From positions 1,116,001 through 1,180,000 of the forward strand of contig OY969703.1 in assembly GCA_963702075.1 (NCBI GenBank): a stretch of 64,000 nucleotides of DNA, read 5' to 3'. This DNA is from VAYN01 sp963702075. Lineage in GTDB: Bacteria; Actinomycetota; Thermoleophilia; Solirubrobacterales; 70-9. This document shows positions 18,571 through 27,068 of this stretch, one piece after another; the stretch's first letter is position 1; the number at the start of each line of letters is the position of its first letter. Both the position numbers and the translations under genes were made by a program. The notes under the pieces were generated by a model that was not told the DNA's origin, did not search any database, and saw only the letters and a list, made by a program, of their open reading frames with translations.

Positions 18571-19950
18571 TCAGGATTGTTCTTCGTACTTCTCCAGCAG
18601 CTTGAGCCAGAACTCGCTGCGGGAGGGGTACGGGGCGACTGCGTGCCTTAGTTGGGAGATGGGGGTCTCTCCGACGATGGCGATGGTGGCTGCTTGTAGG
18701 AAGTCGGCGGTCTCGAAGCCGGTGAAGGTGGCTCCTACGATCGCGTGCTTTTGCTGGTCGATGACCAGGCGGGAGGTGCCGCCGGTTTCCTTGCCTTGGA
18801 AGCTGGCGCCGGGGGAGCCGTCGGTGGGGACGTCTACGGCGCGGGCGTCGATGCCGGCTTCCTGGGCTTGGGCGAGCGTCTTGCCGGCGGCGGCGACCTG
18901 GGGGTCGGTGAAGGTGACGCGTGGTGAGCCCAGCCCTTCGGCGATCGCCTCGACCGGGCGGCCGAGCAGGTTCTCGACCGCGATCCAGGCGTGGTACTTG
19001 CCCATGTGGGTGAAGAGAGAGCGGCCGTTGGCGTCGCCGATCGCGTAGAGCCAGTCGCTGCCGCCGACCCGCATTCGGCGGTCGGTGTCGAGGAAGCCGT
19101 GCTCGTTGGGCTTCGCACCCGCGGCTTCGAGGTCGAGATCGCCGGTGTTGGGGACGCGGCCGACGGCGACCAGGATCTCCCCGGCCTCGACTGTCTCGCC
19201 GCTGCTCAGGGTGACCGCGACCCCGCTGCCCTCGGGTCGCACCGCTTCGACTTTCGTCCCGGTGCGGACGTCGACGCCGAAGTGCTCGCGCAGCGACTCG
19301 GCGACTTCCTCGCCGGCGAACTCCTCCTCGCGCGAGAGCAGGTGCTCGCCCCCCTCGACCAGGGTCACCCGCGCGCCCAAGCTCGCCCAGGCCTGCGAGA
19401 GCTCGCTGCCGACCGGACCGCCGCCGAGGACGATCATGCTCTCCGGCACCTGCTTGGCGCTGGTCGCGTCGCGGTTGTTCCAGGCCTTGACCTCGTCGAG
19501 GCCGTCGATCGGCGGCATCGCCGCCTTGCTGCCGGTGGCGACGACGACGGCCTGCGACGCCGTCAGCGTGTCGTCGCCGACAACCACCCGGCGCTCGCCG
19601 TCGAAGCGGGCGCTGCCGCGGAAGAGGTCGATTTCCCGTTCTTCCAGCCAAGGCAGCTGGACCGAGTCGTCGAGGTCGTGAACCACCTCGTCGCGCCGGG
19701 CGAGGACCGCCTGCGGCTCGAGCTCGCCGTGTCCGGTCGGCACTCCCGGAATCCGCTTCGCCTCGGCGAGCACGTCAGCCGGGCGCAGCAGCGCCTTCGA
19801 GGGCATGCAGGCGTAGTAGGAGCATTCGCCGCCGACCAGGTCCCGCTCGACGATCGCCACCCGCAGCCCGCCGTCGGCCAGTCGCCCGGCGCAGACCTCG
19901 CCGGCGGGGCCGGCGCCGAGGACGATCGCGTCGTAGCTGCGCTCGCTCAC
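18571..19950 (-). CDS. Dihydrolipoamide dehydrogenase-like flavoprotein disulfide reductase
   Basis: A 459-residue class I pyridine-nucleotide disulfide oxidoreductase. Seen: FAD motif IVLGAGPAGEVCAGRLA, the redox disulfide in GGECSYYACMPSKALL (C-x4-C), ATGSKAAMPPIDG, NAD(P) motif MIVLGGGPVGSELSQ, and the second FAD motif LYAIGDANGRSLFTHMGKYHA. The C-terminal motif that usually reads HPTxSE, with the catalytic His, is APYPSRSE here, with Tyr at the His position. It is therefore unlikely to be the standard E3 of 2-oxoacid dehydrogenases, and quinone, mercuric or other reductase activity is possible. Start is GTG at 19950. No dehydrogenase subunits are adjacent. Confidence 0.85.
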   Translation of the reverse strand: MSERSYDAIVLGAGPAGEVCAGRLADGGLRVAIVERDLVGGECSYYACMPSKALLRPADVLAEAKRIPGVPTGHGELEPQAVLARRDEVVHDLDDSVQLPWLEEREIDLFRGSARFDGERRVVVGDDTLTASQAVVVATGSKAAMPPIDGLDEVKAWNNRDATSAKQVPESMIVLGGGPVGSELSQAWASLGARVTLVEGGEHLLSREEEFAGEEVAESLREHFGVDVRTGTKVEAVRPEGSGVAVTLSSGETVEAGEILVAVGRVPNTGDLDLEAAGAKPNEHGFLDTDRRMRVGGSDWLYAIGDANGRSLFTHMGKYHAWIAVENLLGRPVEAIAEGLGSPRVTFTDPQVAAAGKTLAQAQEAGIDARAVDVPTDGSPGASFQGKETGGTSRLVIDQQKHAIVGATFTGFETADFLQAATIAIVGETPISQLRHAVAPYPSRSEFWLKLLEKYEEQS

Positions 19951-20027
19951 GGGCGCATCATTTCAGGTGGGCACGCCCGGTCCCTTACCCCCAAGGTCAC
20001 CTACAATGACAAGGCATTCCCAAGCAC

Positions 20028-20386
20028 GGGGGCGACAGGCTTCGACGTGGTCGACTCGTGCGAACGGTTGCAGGTCGAGGTTGCTGGAGGCCTCGTTAAA
20101 CCCCAGCACAAACCAATACGTGCGGACCATGAGTTCGCCCTCGCCGCTTAGTCAATAGCTAAGCGCTGTGAGAGTCGGTCCTCCCTCGCCCACGGGGAGG
20201 GGCACCGGCTTCAGAAGTGGGCTCACCCAGGCGGATCGCCCCGACCGCAAGGGAACATTGAAGGGGCTTTATCTCCCGCAGTGCCCGCTGGCGCGGACCC
20301 CGGGAGACGAGAACAAAGCGCCGGCTAAACCTGTAGACACCCTCGCACCGCGTCCGCGGATCCGAGTTCGAATCTCGGCGCCTCCA
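20028..20386 (+). ncRNA. ssrA: Transfer-messenger RNA (tmRNA, SsrA)
   Basis: The RNA that rescues stalled ribosomes with SmpB. The 5' end GGGGGCG (20028-20034) pairs with CGCCTCC (20379-20385), followed by discriminator A; CCA is not encoded. The T arm CCGAG-TTCGAAT-CTCGG precedes the acceptor strand. The 5' part has the conserved GACAGGCTTCGACGTGG start and GGCCTCGTTAAA block. The tag reading frame at 20122-20151 is GCG GAC CAT GAG TTC GCC CTC GCC GCT TAG, giving ADHEFALAA with the conserved ALAA degradation signal. The resume codon is inferred as GCG from alignment with TACGT/TAGTC in front of it. The length of 359 nt is normal. Confidence 0.95.
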
Positions 20387-20394
20387 TGGATGAC

Positions 20395-20429
20395 AGGCCG
20401 ATTCCCAAGCGGGAATGGCCTGTTCTGTT
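20395..20429 (+). terminator. Intrinsic terminator of ssrA
   Basis: AGGCCGATTCCC-AAGC-GGGAATGGCCT forms an 11-bp stem with one bulged G, followed by the T-rich GTTCTGTT. It begins 8 nt after the tmRNA 3' end. Confidence 0.75.
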
Positions 20430-20488
20430 GCAAGTACTTGATCTTCCCTCTGTGGAACTAGGCGGCTCAACCGCGTTTGCTGCTGCGA

Positions 20489-20737
20489 ATGACGAGCGGC
20501 AGGGAACCGCAGCGGGGCTTCGCCTGGGCGGTGCGCAAACTGCGCACCGAAAAAGGGCTGACACAGAGCGCGCTGGCGCGGCGCGTCGGGCTCGACCCGA
20601 GCCAGGTCTCGCGGCTGGAGAAAGGCAAGGGGAACCCGCGTTGGGCGACGGCGAGGCGGATCGCCGTCGGCCTCGGCATCACCCTGGCCGAGCTGGCTGC
20701 CGTGGCCGAGGACTTCGAGGAGCGAAGGATTAGATAA
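20489..20737 (+). CDS. XRE-family helix-turn-helix protein
   Basis: An 82-residue DNA-binding protein consisting almost only of a Cro/CI-type helix-turn-helix: FAWAVRKLRTEKGLTQSALARRVGLDPSQVSRLEKGKGNPRWATARRIAVGLG. The ATG at 20489 has no clear ribosome-binding site; TTG at 20477 is possible. It lies just after ssrA, a favoured integration site of mobile elements. With the HNH gene it might be a leftover of one, but no integrase or repeated ssrA 3' end is visible. Confidence 0.75.
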   Translation: MTSGREPQRGFAWAVRKLRTEKGLTQSALARRVGLDPSQVSRLEKGKGNPRWATARRIAVGLGITLAELAAVAEDFEERRIR

Positions 20738-20823
20738 AGATTTGGTATGAGAGCGAAACCAATTCCCTCGGAATGGGTTCTTGGTGACTGCAGAGCAGAT
20801 CGGCAGGGGCTGCAGTTCAGCGA

Positions 20824-21180
20824 ATGTATCCCGATCTCTCAAATCCACTTCTGTACTGGGACCCGGCTGCCCGTGATCCCGCCCAGCGGCGTATCCACCC
20901 GCTGCTGCGCGGTGCCGTGCTGCACCGGGACGGCTGGACCTGCCGCTATTGCGGCAAGGAGGCAACCGAGGTAGACCACGTCGCCCCGCGGGCGCGAGGA
21001 GGCGCGACCTCGCCGACCAACCTCGTCGCCGTTTGCCGGCCGTGCAACAAGACCAAGGGGATACGCACCCCCGGGGAGTGGCGGCGGGACGAGGCGCTGG
21101 GGAGGCTGCTTGCCAACGCGGCGCGAGCGCGGGACGTCCGCAGGCACCGCCGCCGGCCGCGCTCAGCCAGCAGCCACTAG
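20824..21180 (+). CDS. HNH endonuclease
   Basis: A 118-residue HNH nuclease. Seen: zinc cysteines in CRYCG and CRPCN, the catalytic VDHVAPRARGGATSPTNLVAVC (the DH of the beta-beta-alpha metal finger and the Asn) and a basic C-terminus. Small standalone HNH proteins of this type are common in actinobacterial chromosomes and near mobile DNA. It lies 86 nt after the XRE gene. The target is unknown. Confidence 0.85.
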   Translation: MYPDLSNPLLYWDPAARDPAQRRIHPLLRGAVLHRDGWTCRYCGKEATEVDHVAPRARGGATSPTNLVAVCRPCNKTKGIRTPGEWRRDEALGRLLANAARARDVRRHRRRPRSASSH

Positions 21181-21189
21181 GGTCGCGGC

Positions 21190-21729
21190 ATGAGCCGCTA
21201 CGTCGCCTTCCTGCGCGGGATGAACCTGGGGGGTCGCCGAATCAAGAACGAGGAGCTGCGGCGCCACTTCGAGGAGATGCAGCTCGATGAGGTGGCCACC
21301 TTCCGCGCCAGCGGCAACGTGATCTTCTCGGCGCCCAAGCGGGAGAGCGAGAGCAAGCTGGCGCAGCGGGTCGAAACGGAGCTGGACGAGCGCCTCGGCT
21401 ACGACGTCCCGGTCTTCCTCCGCAGTATCGAAGAGGTGACGGCAATTGCGGCGCAGCAGCCGTTCGACGCCAAGCAGGTCCGTAAATCGAAGGGAAAGCT
21501 TCAGGTCTCGCTGCTGAAGAAGAAACCGAGCGCAGCGGCGAAGAAGAAGGCGCTCGCCCTGGCAACGGACGAGGACCTGCTGGCGATCGAGACCCGCGAG
21601 CTCTACTGGCTCCCCAGCGCCGGCATCAGCGAATCCGACCTCGACCTGAAGGCAATCGACTCCGTTCTAGGCGCGGGCACGATCCGCACCATGGGCACGA
21701 TCGAGCAGATCGCCTCGAAGCACGGCTAG
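21190..21729 (+). CDS. DUF1697 family protein
   Basis: A 179-residue protein matching DUF1697 (PF08002): the start MSRYVAFLRGMNLGG, the FRASGNVIFSA block and the C-terminal TMGTIEQIASKHG. The fold is ferredoxin-like and the biochemical role is unknown. The ATG at 21190 is 9 nt after the HNH stop, so the two may be cotranscribed. A constant-loop hairpin follows 24 nt after its stop. Confidence 0.9.
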   Translation: MSRYVAFLRGMNLGGRRIKNEELRRHFEEMQLDEVATFRASGNVIFSAPKRESESKLAQRVETELDERLGYDVPVFLRSIEEVTAIAAQQPFDAKQVRKSKGKLQVSLLKKKPSAAAKKKALALATDEDLLAIETRELYWLPSAGISESDLDLKAIDSVLGAGTIRTMGTIEQIASKHG

Positions 21730-21752
21730 GCGATCGCCACCGCGGCTCGGGT

Positions 21753-21819
21753 GGAGCCGGGGGAGGGGGTCCCGCGGACAACAGCGGGGAGGGTCCGCGG
21801 GACCCCCTCTCCCGGCTCT
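21753..21819 (+). repeat. Constant-loop hairpin, copy C
   Basis: A 27-bp stem (21753-21779 with 21793-21819) with two G-U wobbles closes on the invariant loop AACAGCGGGGAGG. It lies between two co-oriented genes, 24 nt after the DUF1697 stop and 21 nt before the ABC-F start. It could act as a terminator or influence the leader of the ABC-F mRNA. Confidence 0.85.
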
Positions 21820-21840
21820 CTCACTTACCTTGGGACTTAC

Positions 21841-23727
21841 ATGGCAATCGCAACCGCAACCAGCCTCGACGTCTACGTAGGCGGCAAGCTCCTCTTCGAA
21901 GAGGTCTCCTTCAAGCTCGAGCCGCGCGAACGGATGACGCTCTCCGGCCGCAACGGCGCCGGCAAGTCGACGCTGCTGCGGGTGCTCGCCGGCGAGCTGG
22001 CGCCTGATTCGGGCTCGCTCAGCGTGCAGCGGGGCGCCCGCGTGGCCCTCCACGACCAGCGGCCGCCGCGGGACTCGCAGGCGACGCTCAGCGAGTACGT
22101 CTTCTCGGGCCGCACCGACATGCTCGAGACCGAGGCCGAGCTGGCGCGGCTGGAGGCGGCGATGGGGGACGGCGAGGAGGAGACGATGCGCGCCTACGCC
22201 GCCGCCCAGCAGCGGCTCGAAGCCGGCGGCGGCTACCGCTGGCGCGACGGCGTCCTCGAAGTCCTGCGCGGTCTCGGCTTCGACGACGAGCAGGCCGGGC
22301 GCGCGCTCTCGACCTTCTCCGGCGGCGAGCTGACCCGCGCCTCGCTCGCCCGCGCCCTCGCCACCCGTCCCGACCTGCTGCTGCTCGACGAGCCGACCAA
22401 CCATCTCGACATCCCCTCGCTGGAGTGGCTCGAGGGCTACCTGGTCGAGCTCGACGCCGCGGTCGTCCTCGTCGCCCACGACCGCTGGTTTCTCGAGGCG
22501 GTCGGCACCTCGGTGCTGGAGCTGGAGGCGCAGCGGGCCCGCTTCTTCGCCGGCCCCTGGCACGCCTGGCGCCAGGAGCAGGCGGTGCGCCAGATCGCCC
22601 TCGGCAAAGCGATCGAGCGCCAGCAGGCAGAGATCGAGCGGATGGAGCGCTTCGTCGAGCGCTTCCGCTACAAGGCGACGAAGGCCCGCCAGGCGCAGTC
22701 GCGGGTCAAACAGATCGAGAAAAAGAAGCGCGACGGCCCGCGCGCCGAACGCCGCGACACCCGCAGCCTGCGCTTCCACTTCAAGCCGCCGGAGCGGCCC
22801 GGCCGGGTCGTCCTGAAAATGGTCAACGGCACGCTCGAGGTGCCGGGGCGGACCCTGCTCGCCGGCGCCAACCTCGAAGTCGAGCGCTCCGAACACGTCG
22901 TCCTCGTCGGCCCCAACGGCGCCGGCAAGACGACCCTGATCGAGACCCTGGCGGGGCAGCGCGAGCCGGCCTCCGGCAGCGTCCGCACCGGCCACAACGT
23001 CAAGATCGGCTACCTCTCCCAGCATGCCGAGACCGCCGCCGGCTCGGGCACCGTGCTCGACGCCGCCAAGCGCGAGACGGGCCTCAACGAGAACCAGTCG
23101 CGGGCGCTCCTCGGCGGCTTCCTCTTCTCCGGCGCCGACGTCGACAAGCAGCTCTCCGACATCTCCGGCGGCGAGCAGCGGCGGCTCTCGCTGGCGATCC
23201 TCGTCGCCTCCGGCGCCAACGTCCTCGTCCTCGACGAGCCGACCAACCATCTCGACATCGAGAGCCGCGAGGCGCTCGAGGACGCGCTGACCGAGTTCGA
23301 GGGATCGGTGCTGCTGGTCTCCCATGACCGAGCGCTGCTGGAGGCGGTCGGCAGCCGCACCTTCGTTTGCGAGGACAGCAAGCTCGAGAGCCACCCGAGC
23401 GGCTGGGCCGAGTACCAGCGACGGCGCGACGAACGCCAGTCGGAGGCGACCGCGGCGGTGAAAGCCGCCTCGGGCGGCGGCAAGAAGTACAGCGCGACGA
23501 AGCCGGCGCAGAAAGCGGCGCGCAAGGCGGCGAAACTGGAGCAGCGAATCGAGCGGGCCGAGGCGAAGCTGCAAGAGCTCGAGGACGAGCTGGCTGATCC
23601 GGCTGCCTGGTCGAGCCCGGGCCGGGTCGAGCGGGCGACGAAACGCCACGCCGAAGCGAAGACCGAGGTCGAAGGGCTGTATGCGGAGTGGGAGCAGGCT
23701 CAGGTCGCTGCCGAGCAGATGACCTGA
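21841..23727 (+). CDS. ABC-F family ATPase (ribosome-associated)
   Basis: A 628-residue protein with two ABC domains and no membrane segments. Domain 1 has SGRNGAGKSTLLRVLAGE, FSGGELTRASLARAL and LLLLDEPTNHLDIPSLEWLEGYL. The interdomain linker (about residues 245-310, IERQQAEIERMERFVERFRYKATKARQAQSR) matches the P-site tRNA-interaction motif. Domain 2 has GPNGAGKTTLIE, ISGGEQRRLSLAIL and LVLDEPTNHLDIESREAL. A C-terminal coiled coil follows. ABC-F proteins bind the ribosomal E site to relieve stalling or protect against antibiotics; the subtype is not determinable here. The ATG at 21841 was preferred because the upstream ATG at 21751 runs through the hairpin. Confidence 0.92.
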   Translation: MAIATATSLDVYVGGKLLFEEVSFKLEPRERMTLSGRNGAGKSTLLRVLAGELAPDSGSLSVQRGARVALHDQRPPRDSQATLSEYVFSGRTDMLETEAELARLEAAMGDGEEETMRAYAAAQQRLEAGGGYRWRDGVLEVLRGLGFDDEQAGRALSTFSGGELTRASLARALATRPDLLLLDEPTNHLDIPSLEWLEGYLVELDAAVVLVAHDRWFLEAVGTSVLELEAQRARFFAGPWHAWRQEQAVRQIALGKAIERQQAEIERMERFVERFRYKATKARQAQSRVKQIEKKKRDGPRAERRDTRSLRFHFKPPERPGRVVLKMVNGTLEVPGRTLLAGANLEVERSEHVVLVGPNGAGKTTLIETLAGQREPASGSVRTGHNVKIGYLSQHAETAAGSGTVLDAAKRETGLNENQSRALLGGFLFSGADVDKQLSDISGGEQRRLSLAILVASGANVLVLDEPTNHLDIESREALEDALTEFEGSVLLVSHDRALLEAVGSRTFVCEDSKLESHPSGWAEYQRRRDERQSEATAAVKAASGGGKKYSATKPAQKAARKAAKLEQRIERAEAKLQELEDELADPAAWSSPGRVERATKRHAEAKTEVEGLYAEWEQAQVAAEQMT

Positions 23728-25040
23728 GTGCCCTTGGCCGGTGCCAGGGTGATGTTGCGGACCTTCACCCGTTCGGGCTCCTGCGTTACCGGTCGCAGCT
23801 CGGCCCGTTCGACGAACTCGCGCAAAATCGTCCGCATCTCGTATTCGGCGAAGGCGGCGCCGATGCAGCGGCGGATGCCGCCGCCGAACGGGATCCAGGC
23901 GTAGTTGTCGGCTTTGCCGTCGAGGAAACGCTCGGGCCGAAACTCCTCCGGCTCGGGAAATAGGTCCTCGCGGTAGTGGAGGGCGGCGATCGCCGGCAGG
24001 ACGAACTGCCCCGCCGGCAGCTCATAGCCGCCGATCGTCGCCGGCGCCTTCAGCTTGCGGGCGACGTCGACGATCACCGGCCGCGCCCGCAGCGTCTCTT
24101 TGACGGTGGCGTTGAGGTAGTCCTCCTCGTCGGCCGCCAGCGACTCGCGCAGCTTCGCGAGGACCGCCGGGTTGCGAACCAGCCGCTCGACCGCCCAGGC
24201 CAGCCCGGTCGCGGTCGTCTCGTGCCCGGCGCCGAGCACCGTCACCATCTCGTCGCGCAGTTCCTGGTCGCTCATCGGGTTGCCGTCCTCGTCCCGCGCG
24301 CCCATCAGCAGCGAGAGCACGTCGTCGCGCTCCTCGTGGCCGGGTTCGGCCCGACGCAGCCGGATCTCCTCGTAGATGAACTCGTCAAGCGCATCGCGCG
24401 AGCGCAGGAAGCGCGGCCAGGGGCTGCCGGGGCCGAAGTTGCGCCGCAGCATCGGGAAGGAGGTGATGACTCCGACCCGCTGGGAGAAGTCGTCGATCAG
24501 TCGCTCGAAGCGCTCCAGCCGCTCCTCGTCGTGGACGCCGAAGACGGCGCGCATGATCACCGCGAGGGTGATCCGCTGGGTGTGGGGACGCAGCGCGAAC
24601 GGCTCGCCTACCGGCCAGCTCTCCATCTCTCTGCGGGTCATCTCGACGATCAGCTCGCCGTAGCGAGTGACCCGCTCGCCGTGGAACGGCGGCAGCAGCA
24701 GCTTGCGCTGGCGCATGTGCGGCTCGTCGTCGAGGGTGAGGACCGAGTTCGGCCCGAGCGCCGGCTCCAGCACGGTCGCGTTCGCCTCGCCGGCGTGGAA
24801 GTCGGCGGGGGAGCCGGTGAAGACCGCTTTGACCAGATCGGGATGGGTGACGTAGACGATCCGCCCGAAGAAGGGAAAGCGGACGCTGAAGATGTCGCCG
24901 TAGCGCCGCTGTTCGCCGGAGAGGAACCCGAGCGGGTTGCGCGCATAGCGCACCGCCTGCAAAGCCGCCGGCCGCTTCGATCCCGGCGGTAGCGCCAGGG
25001 GGGCCGCGGCGCGTGGCCGAGGAAGCGTCGCCTGCTCCAT
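23700..25040 (-). CDS. Cytochrome P450
   Basis: A 446-residue soluble haem monooxygenase. Seen: the oxygen-activating I-helix motif AGHETTATGLAWAVE, the K-helix ExxR (VKETLRARP), and the haem-binding loop FGGGIRRCIGAAFAEYEM with the axial Cys. The N-terminus is proline-rich (PLALPPGSKRPAALQAVRYARNP cut here) without a membrane anchor. The layout resembles the CYP110/CYP138-like actinobacterial group acting on lipids, terpenes or alkanes; substrate unknown. No ferredoxin is adjacent. Its 3' end overlaps the end of the convergent ABC-F gene by 28 nt. Confidence 0.95.
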   Translation of the reverse strand: MEQATLPRPRAAAPLALPPGSKRPAALQAVRYARNPLGFLSGEQRRYGDIFSVRFPFFGRIVYVTHPDLVKAVFTGSPADFHAGEANATVLEPALGPNSVLTLDDEPHMRQRKLLLPPFHGERVTRYGELIVEMTRREMESWPVGEPFALRPHTQRITLAVIMRAVFGVHDEERLERFERLIDDFSQRVGVITSFPMLRRNFGPGSPWPRFLRSRDALDEFIYEEIRLRRAEPGHEERDDVLSLLMGARDEDGNPMSDQELRDEMVTVLGAGHETTATGLAWAVERLVRNPAVLAKLRESLAADEEDYLNATVKETLRARPVIVDVARKLKAPATIGGYELPAGQFVLPAIAALHYREDLFPEPEEFRPERFLDGKADNYAWIPFGGGIRRCIGAAFAEYEMRTILREFVERAELRPVTQEPERVKVRNITLAPAKGTQVICSAAT

Positions 25041-25087
25041 GCCCAGAGCCTACCGAGAAAACTGGCTGCCCAGCCAGTCCCTAGAAC

Positions 25088-25138
25088 CGAACTGCATCAA
25101 CTTTTCTATCTACGGGGTGGAAAAGTTGATGCAGTTCG
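25088..25138 (-). repeat. Perfect 19-bp inverted repeat between purU and the P450 gene
   Basis: Arms 25088-25106 (CGAACTGCATCAACTTTTC) and 25120-25138 are perfectly complementary around a 13-nt loop. At about 42% GC the arms stand out from the roughly 68% GC surroundings. They lie 7 nt after the purU stop and about 48 nt upstream of the P450 start (both genes on the minus strand). It could be a terminator for purU without a long T tract, or a regulator site for the P450. Confidence 0.7.
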
Positions 25139-25145
25139 CGTGGTG

Positions 25146-25994
25146 TCAGAAGACGATCGTGCGGTCGCCGTCGAGGAGGACGCGGTCGTCTAGGTGGGCC
25201 ATGACCGCTCGGGCCAGCACGAGCCGCTCGATGTCGCGGCCGATCCGGATCATGTCGGCGACCTCGTCGCGGTGGTCGACCGGCTCGACGTCCTGGGCGA
25301 TGATCGGGCCGGCGTCGAGCTCGGCGGTGACGTAGTGGGCGGTGGCGCCGATCAGCTTGACGCCGCGCTCGTAAGCGCGGTGGTAGGGGTCGGCGCCGAC
25401 GAAGGCCGGCAGGAAGCTGTGGTGGATGTTGATCGCCGGGGCGGCGAGGCCGCGGAGGAAGTCCTCGGAGAGGATCTGCATGTAGCGGGCGAGGACGAGC
25501 AGGTCGACGCCGTCGATCAGCTCGAGGATCTGGCGCTCCGCCTCCGCTTTGGTCGCCGGTTCGACCGGCAGGTGGTGGAAGGGGATCCCGACCGCCTCGA
25601 CCTGGTCGCGGTGGTCGGGATGGTTGGAGATGACGCAGGCGATCTCGCCGCCGAGGTCGCCGTTGCGCCAGCGCCAGAGCAGGTCCGAGAGGCAATGGTC
25701 CTCGCGCGAGACCATCACCGCCACCCGTCTCGTCCGGCCGGTCTCGTGGAACCTGTAGTCCATCCCGAACGGCTCGCCGATCTCACGGGCGAAGCGCAGC
25801 TCCAGGCCCTCCTGCTCGGCGTCCGGCACGCGGTCGAAGACCATCCGCATGAAGAAGCGGCCCTCGGCGCTCGAGTGCTGGTCGACGTCGACGATGTTCA
25901 GCCCCGACTCGGCGAGGAAGCCGCTGACGCGGGCGATCAGCCCTGGCTGGTCGGGGCAGGCGAGCAGCAGTCGTGAGGTCGGCGCCTCTCCCAT
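25146..25994 (-). CDS. purU: Formyltetrahydrofolate deformylase
   Basis: A 282-residue enzyme hydrolysing 10-formyl-THF to THF and formate. It helps balance one-carbon units and feeds formate to PurT. An N-terminal ACT domain (LLLACPDQPGLIARVSGFLAESGLNIVDVDQH, residues about 8-40) is followed by the formyltransferase core with VMVSREDHCLSDLLWR, the catalytic INIHHSFLPAF (Asn, His) and VTAELDAGPIIAQD (Asp). The length is usual. It is divergent from a methyltransferase gene with only a few bases between starts. Confidence 0.95.
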   Translation of the reverse strand: MGEAPTSRLLLACPDQPGLIARVSGFLAESGLNIVDVDQHSSAEGRFFMRMVFDRVPDAEQEGLELRFAREIGEPFGMDYRFHETGRTRRVAVMVSREDHCLSDLLWRWRNGDLGGEIACVISNHPDHRDQVEAVGIPFHHLPVEPATKAEAERQILELIDGVDLLVLARYMQILSEDFLRGLAAPAINIHHSFLPAFVGADPYHRAYERGVKLIGATAHYVTAELDAGPIIAQDVEPVDHRDEVADMIRIGRDIERLVLARAVMAHLDDRVLLDGDRTIVF

Positions 25995-26000
25995 CCGTCG

Positions 26001-27068
26001 ATGATCGCGGATAGGCTGCCGCCGATGCGGATAGCTGCCGTGCCTGATGGACCGGTCGAGCGCCTGGGGCTGCTCCTCAACAAGCTGCCGACGCCGATCG
26101 GCGAGGCGATGTTCGCGATGCCGGTCGCCCGCTGTCTACAGGTCGCCCAGCGAACCGGGATGCTGGCGGCGTTGGCCGAGGGCCCGCGCGAGCCGGGGGA
26201 GCTGGCCGAGCACCTGGGGCTGCAGAAGACCGGGACCGTTCGCGTCCTCGACGTGATCGCCTCGCTCGGGCATGTCCGCCAGAACCCCGACGGCCGCTAC
26301 GAGATGACCAAGAGCGGGCGGCCCTGGCTCGACCCGAGCTCGGACACCTACCTCGGCGACTTCCTCGCCGACACCGGCGAATACTGGGACTGGTACGGGC
26401 GGCTGGAGGACCTGGTCCGCGACGGCACCCACGCCGAGCTGCACGGGAAAGGCGCCGACGACCCCTACTGGCGCTCCTACATCCGCGGCCAGTACCAGCT
26501 GGCGCGCCTCTCCAGCGCCGAAGTGGCGAAGGCGATCCCGCTCGCCAAGGGGGCGCACTCCGTTCTTGACGTCGCCGGCGCCCACGGCGAGTACTCGATG
26601 GCGCTCTGCCGCCGTCACGAGGGGCTGCGGGCGACGATCGTCGATCTGCCCGGCAGCGCCAAGGTGGGGGAGCAGATCGTCGCCGACGCAGGGATGAGCG
26701 ACCGCGTCCGCCACCTCGTCGGCGACATGTTCGAGGTCGACTACGACGGCCACTACGACGGCGCGATGAGCTTCAACATCATCCATCACCTTTCGCCCGA
26801 GCAGATTCGGGCGCTCTTCGCCCGTATCCGCGCGGTGCTGCGCCCAGGCGCGCCGCTCGCCGTCCTCGATCTCTATGACCGCGCCAGCGGCCAGCAGGCC
26901 AACACCGCCTCGATTCTCGGCCTCTTCTTCCACCTCACCTCCGGCGCCGACACCTACACCGTCGAGGAGGTCTCCCGCTGGATGGGGGAGAGCGGCTTCG
27001 GCAGCGTCGACGTCAAGTCCTTCCGGACGCTGCCGGACCTGCGGCTGCTGATCGCAAAAGCGGTCTAG
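26001..27068 (+). CDS. SAM-dependent methyltransferase with N-terminal winged-helix domain
   Basis: A 355-residue protein of the acetylserotonin O-methyltransferase-like group. It has an N-terminal dimerisation/winged-helix region (MLAALAEGPREPGELAEHLGLQKTGTVRVLDVIASLGHV), then the SAM-binding VLDVAGAHGEYSMALCRRH, IVDLPGSAKVGEQ, FNIIHHLSPEQIRALFARI and LRPGAPLAVLDLYDR. The motif I Gly pattern is GAHGE rather than GGGxG. The start may be ATG 26001 or ATG 26025; the latter gives more room for a promoter away from purU. A 16-bp dyad, GCGGTCT-AG-AGACCGC (27060-27075), overlaps the stop codon. Confidence 0.8.
   Translation: MIADRLPPMRIAAVPDGPVERLGLLLNKLPTPIGEAMFAMPVARCLQVAQRTGMLAALAEGPREPGELAEHLGLQKTGTVRVLDVIASLGHVRQNPDGRYEMTKSGRPWLDPSSDTYLGDFLADTGEYWDWYGRLEDLVRDGTHAELHGKGADDPYWRSYIRGQYQLARLSSAEVAKAIPLAKGAHSVLDVAGAHGEYSMALCRRHEGLRATIVDLPGSAKVGEQIVADAGMSDRVRHLVGDMFEVDYDGHYDGAMSFNIIHHLSPEQIRALFARIRAVLRPGAPLAVLDLYDRASGQQANTASILGLFFHLTSGADTYTVEEVSRWMGESGFGSVDVKSFRTLPDLRLLIAKAV

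Noticed and set aside
20344..20386. A separate tRNA gene
   Set aside because: The T-arm and acceptor-like sequence is the 3' end of tmRNA, pairing with 20028-20034; no D or anticodon arm of a tRNA is present.
20387..21180. Integrated element at ssrA
   Set aside because: XRE and HNH genes next to ssrA suggested it, but no integrase and no second copy of the ssrA 3' end was seen in the window.
21667..23649. 660-codon open frame opposite the ABC-F gene
   Set aside because: No recognisable domain; the plus-strand gene carries two complete ABC cassettes.
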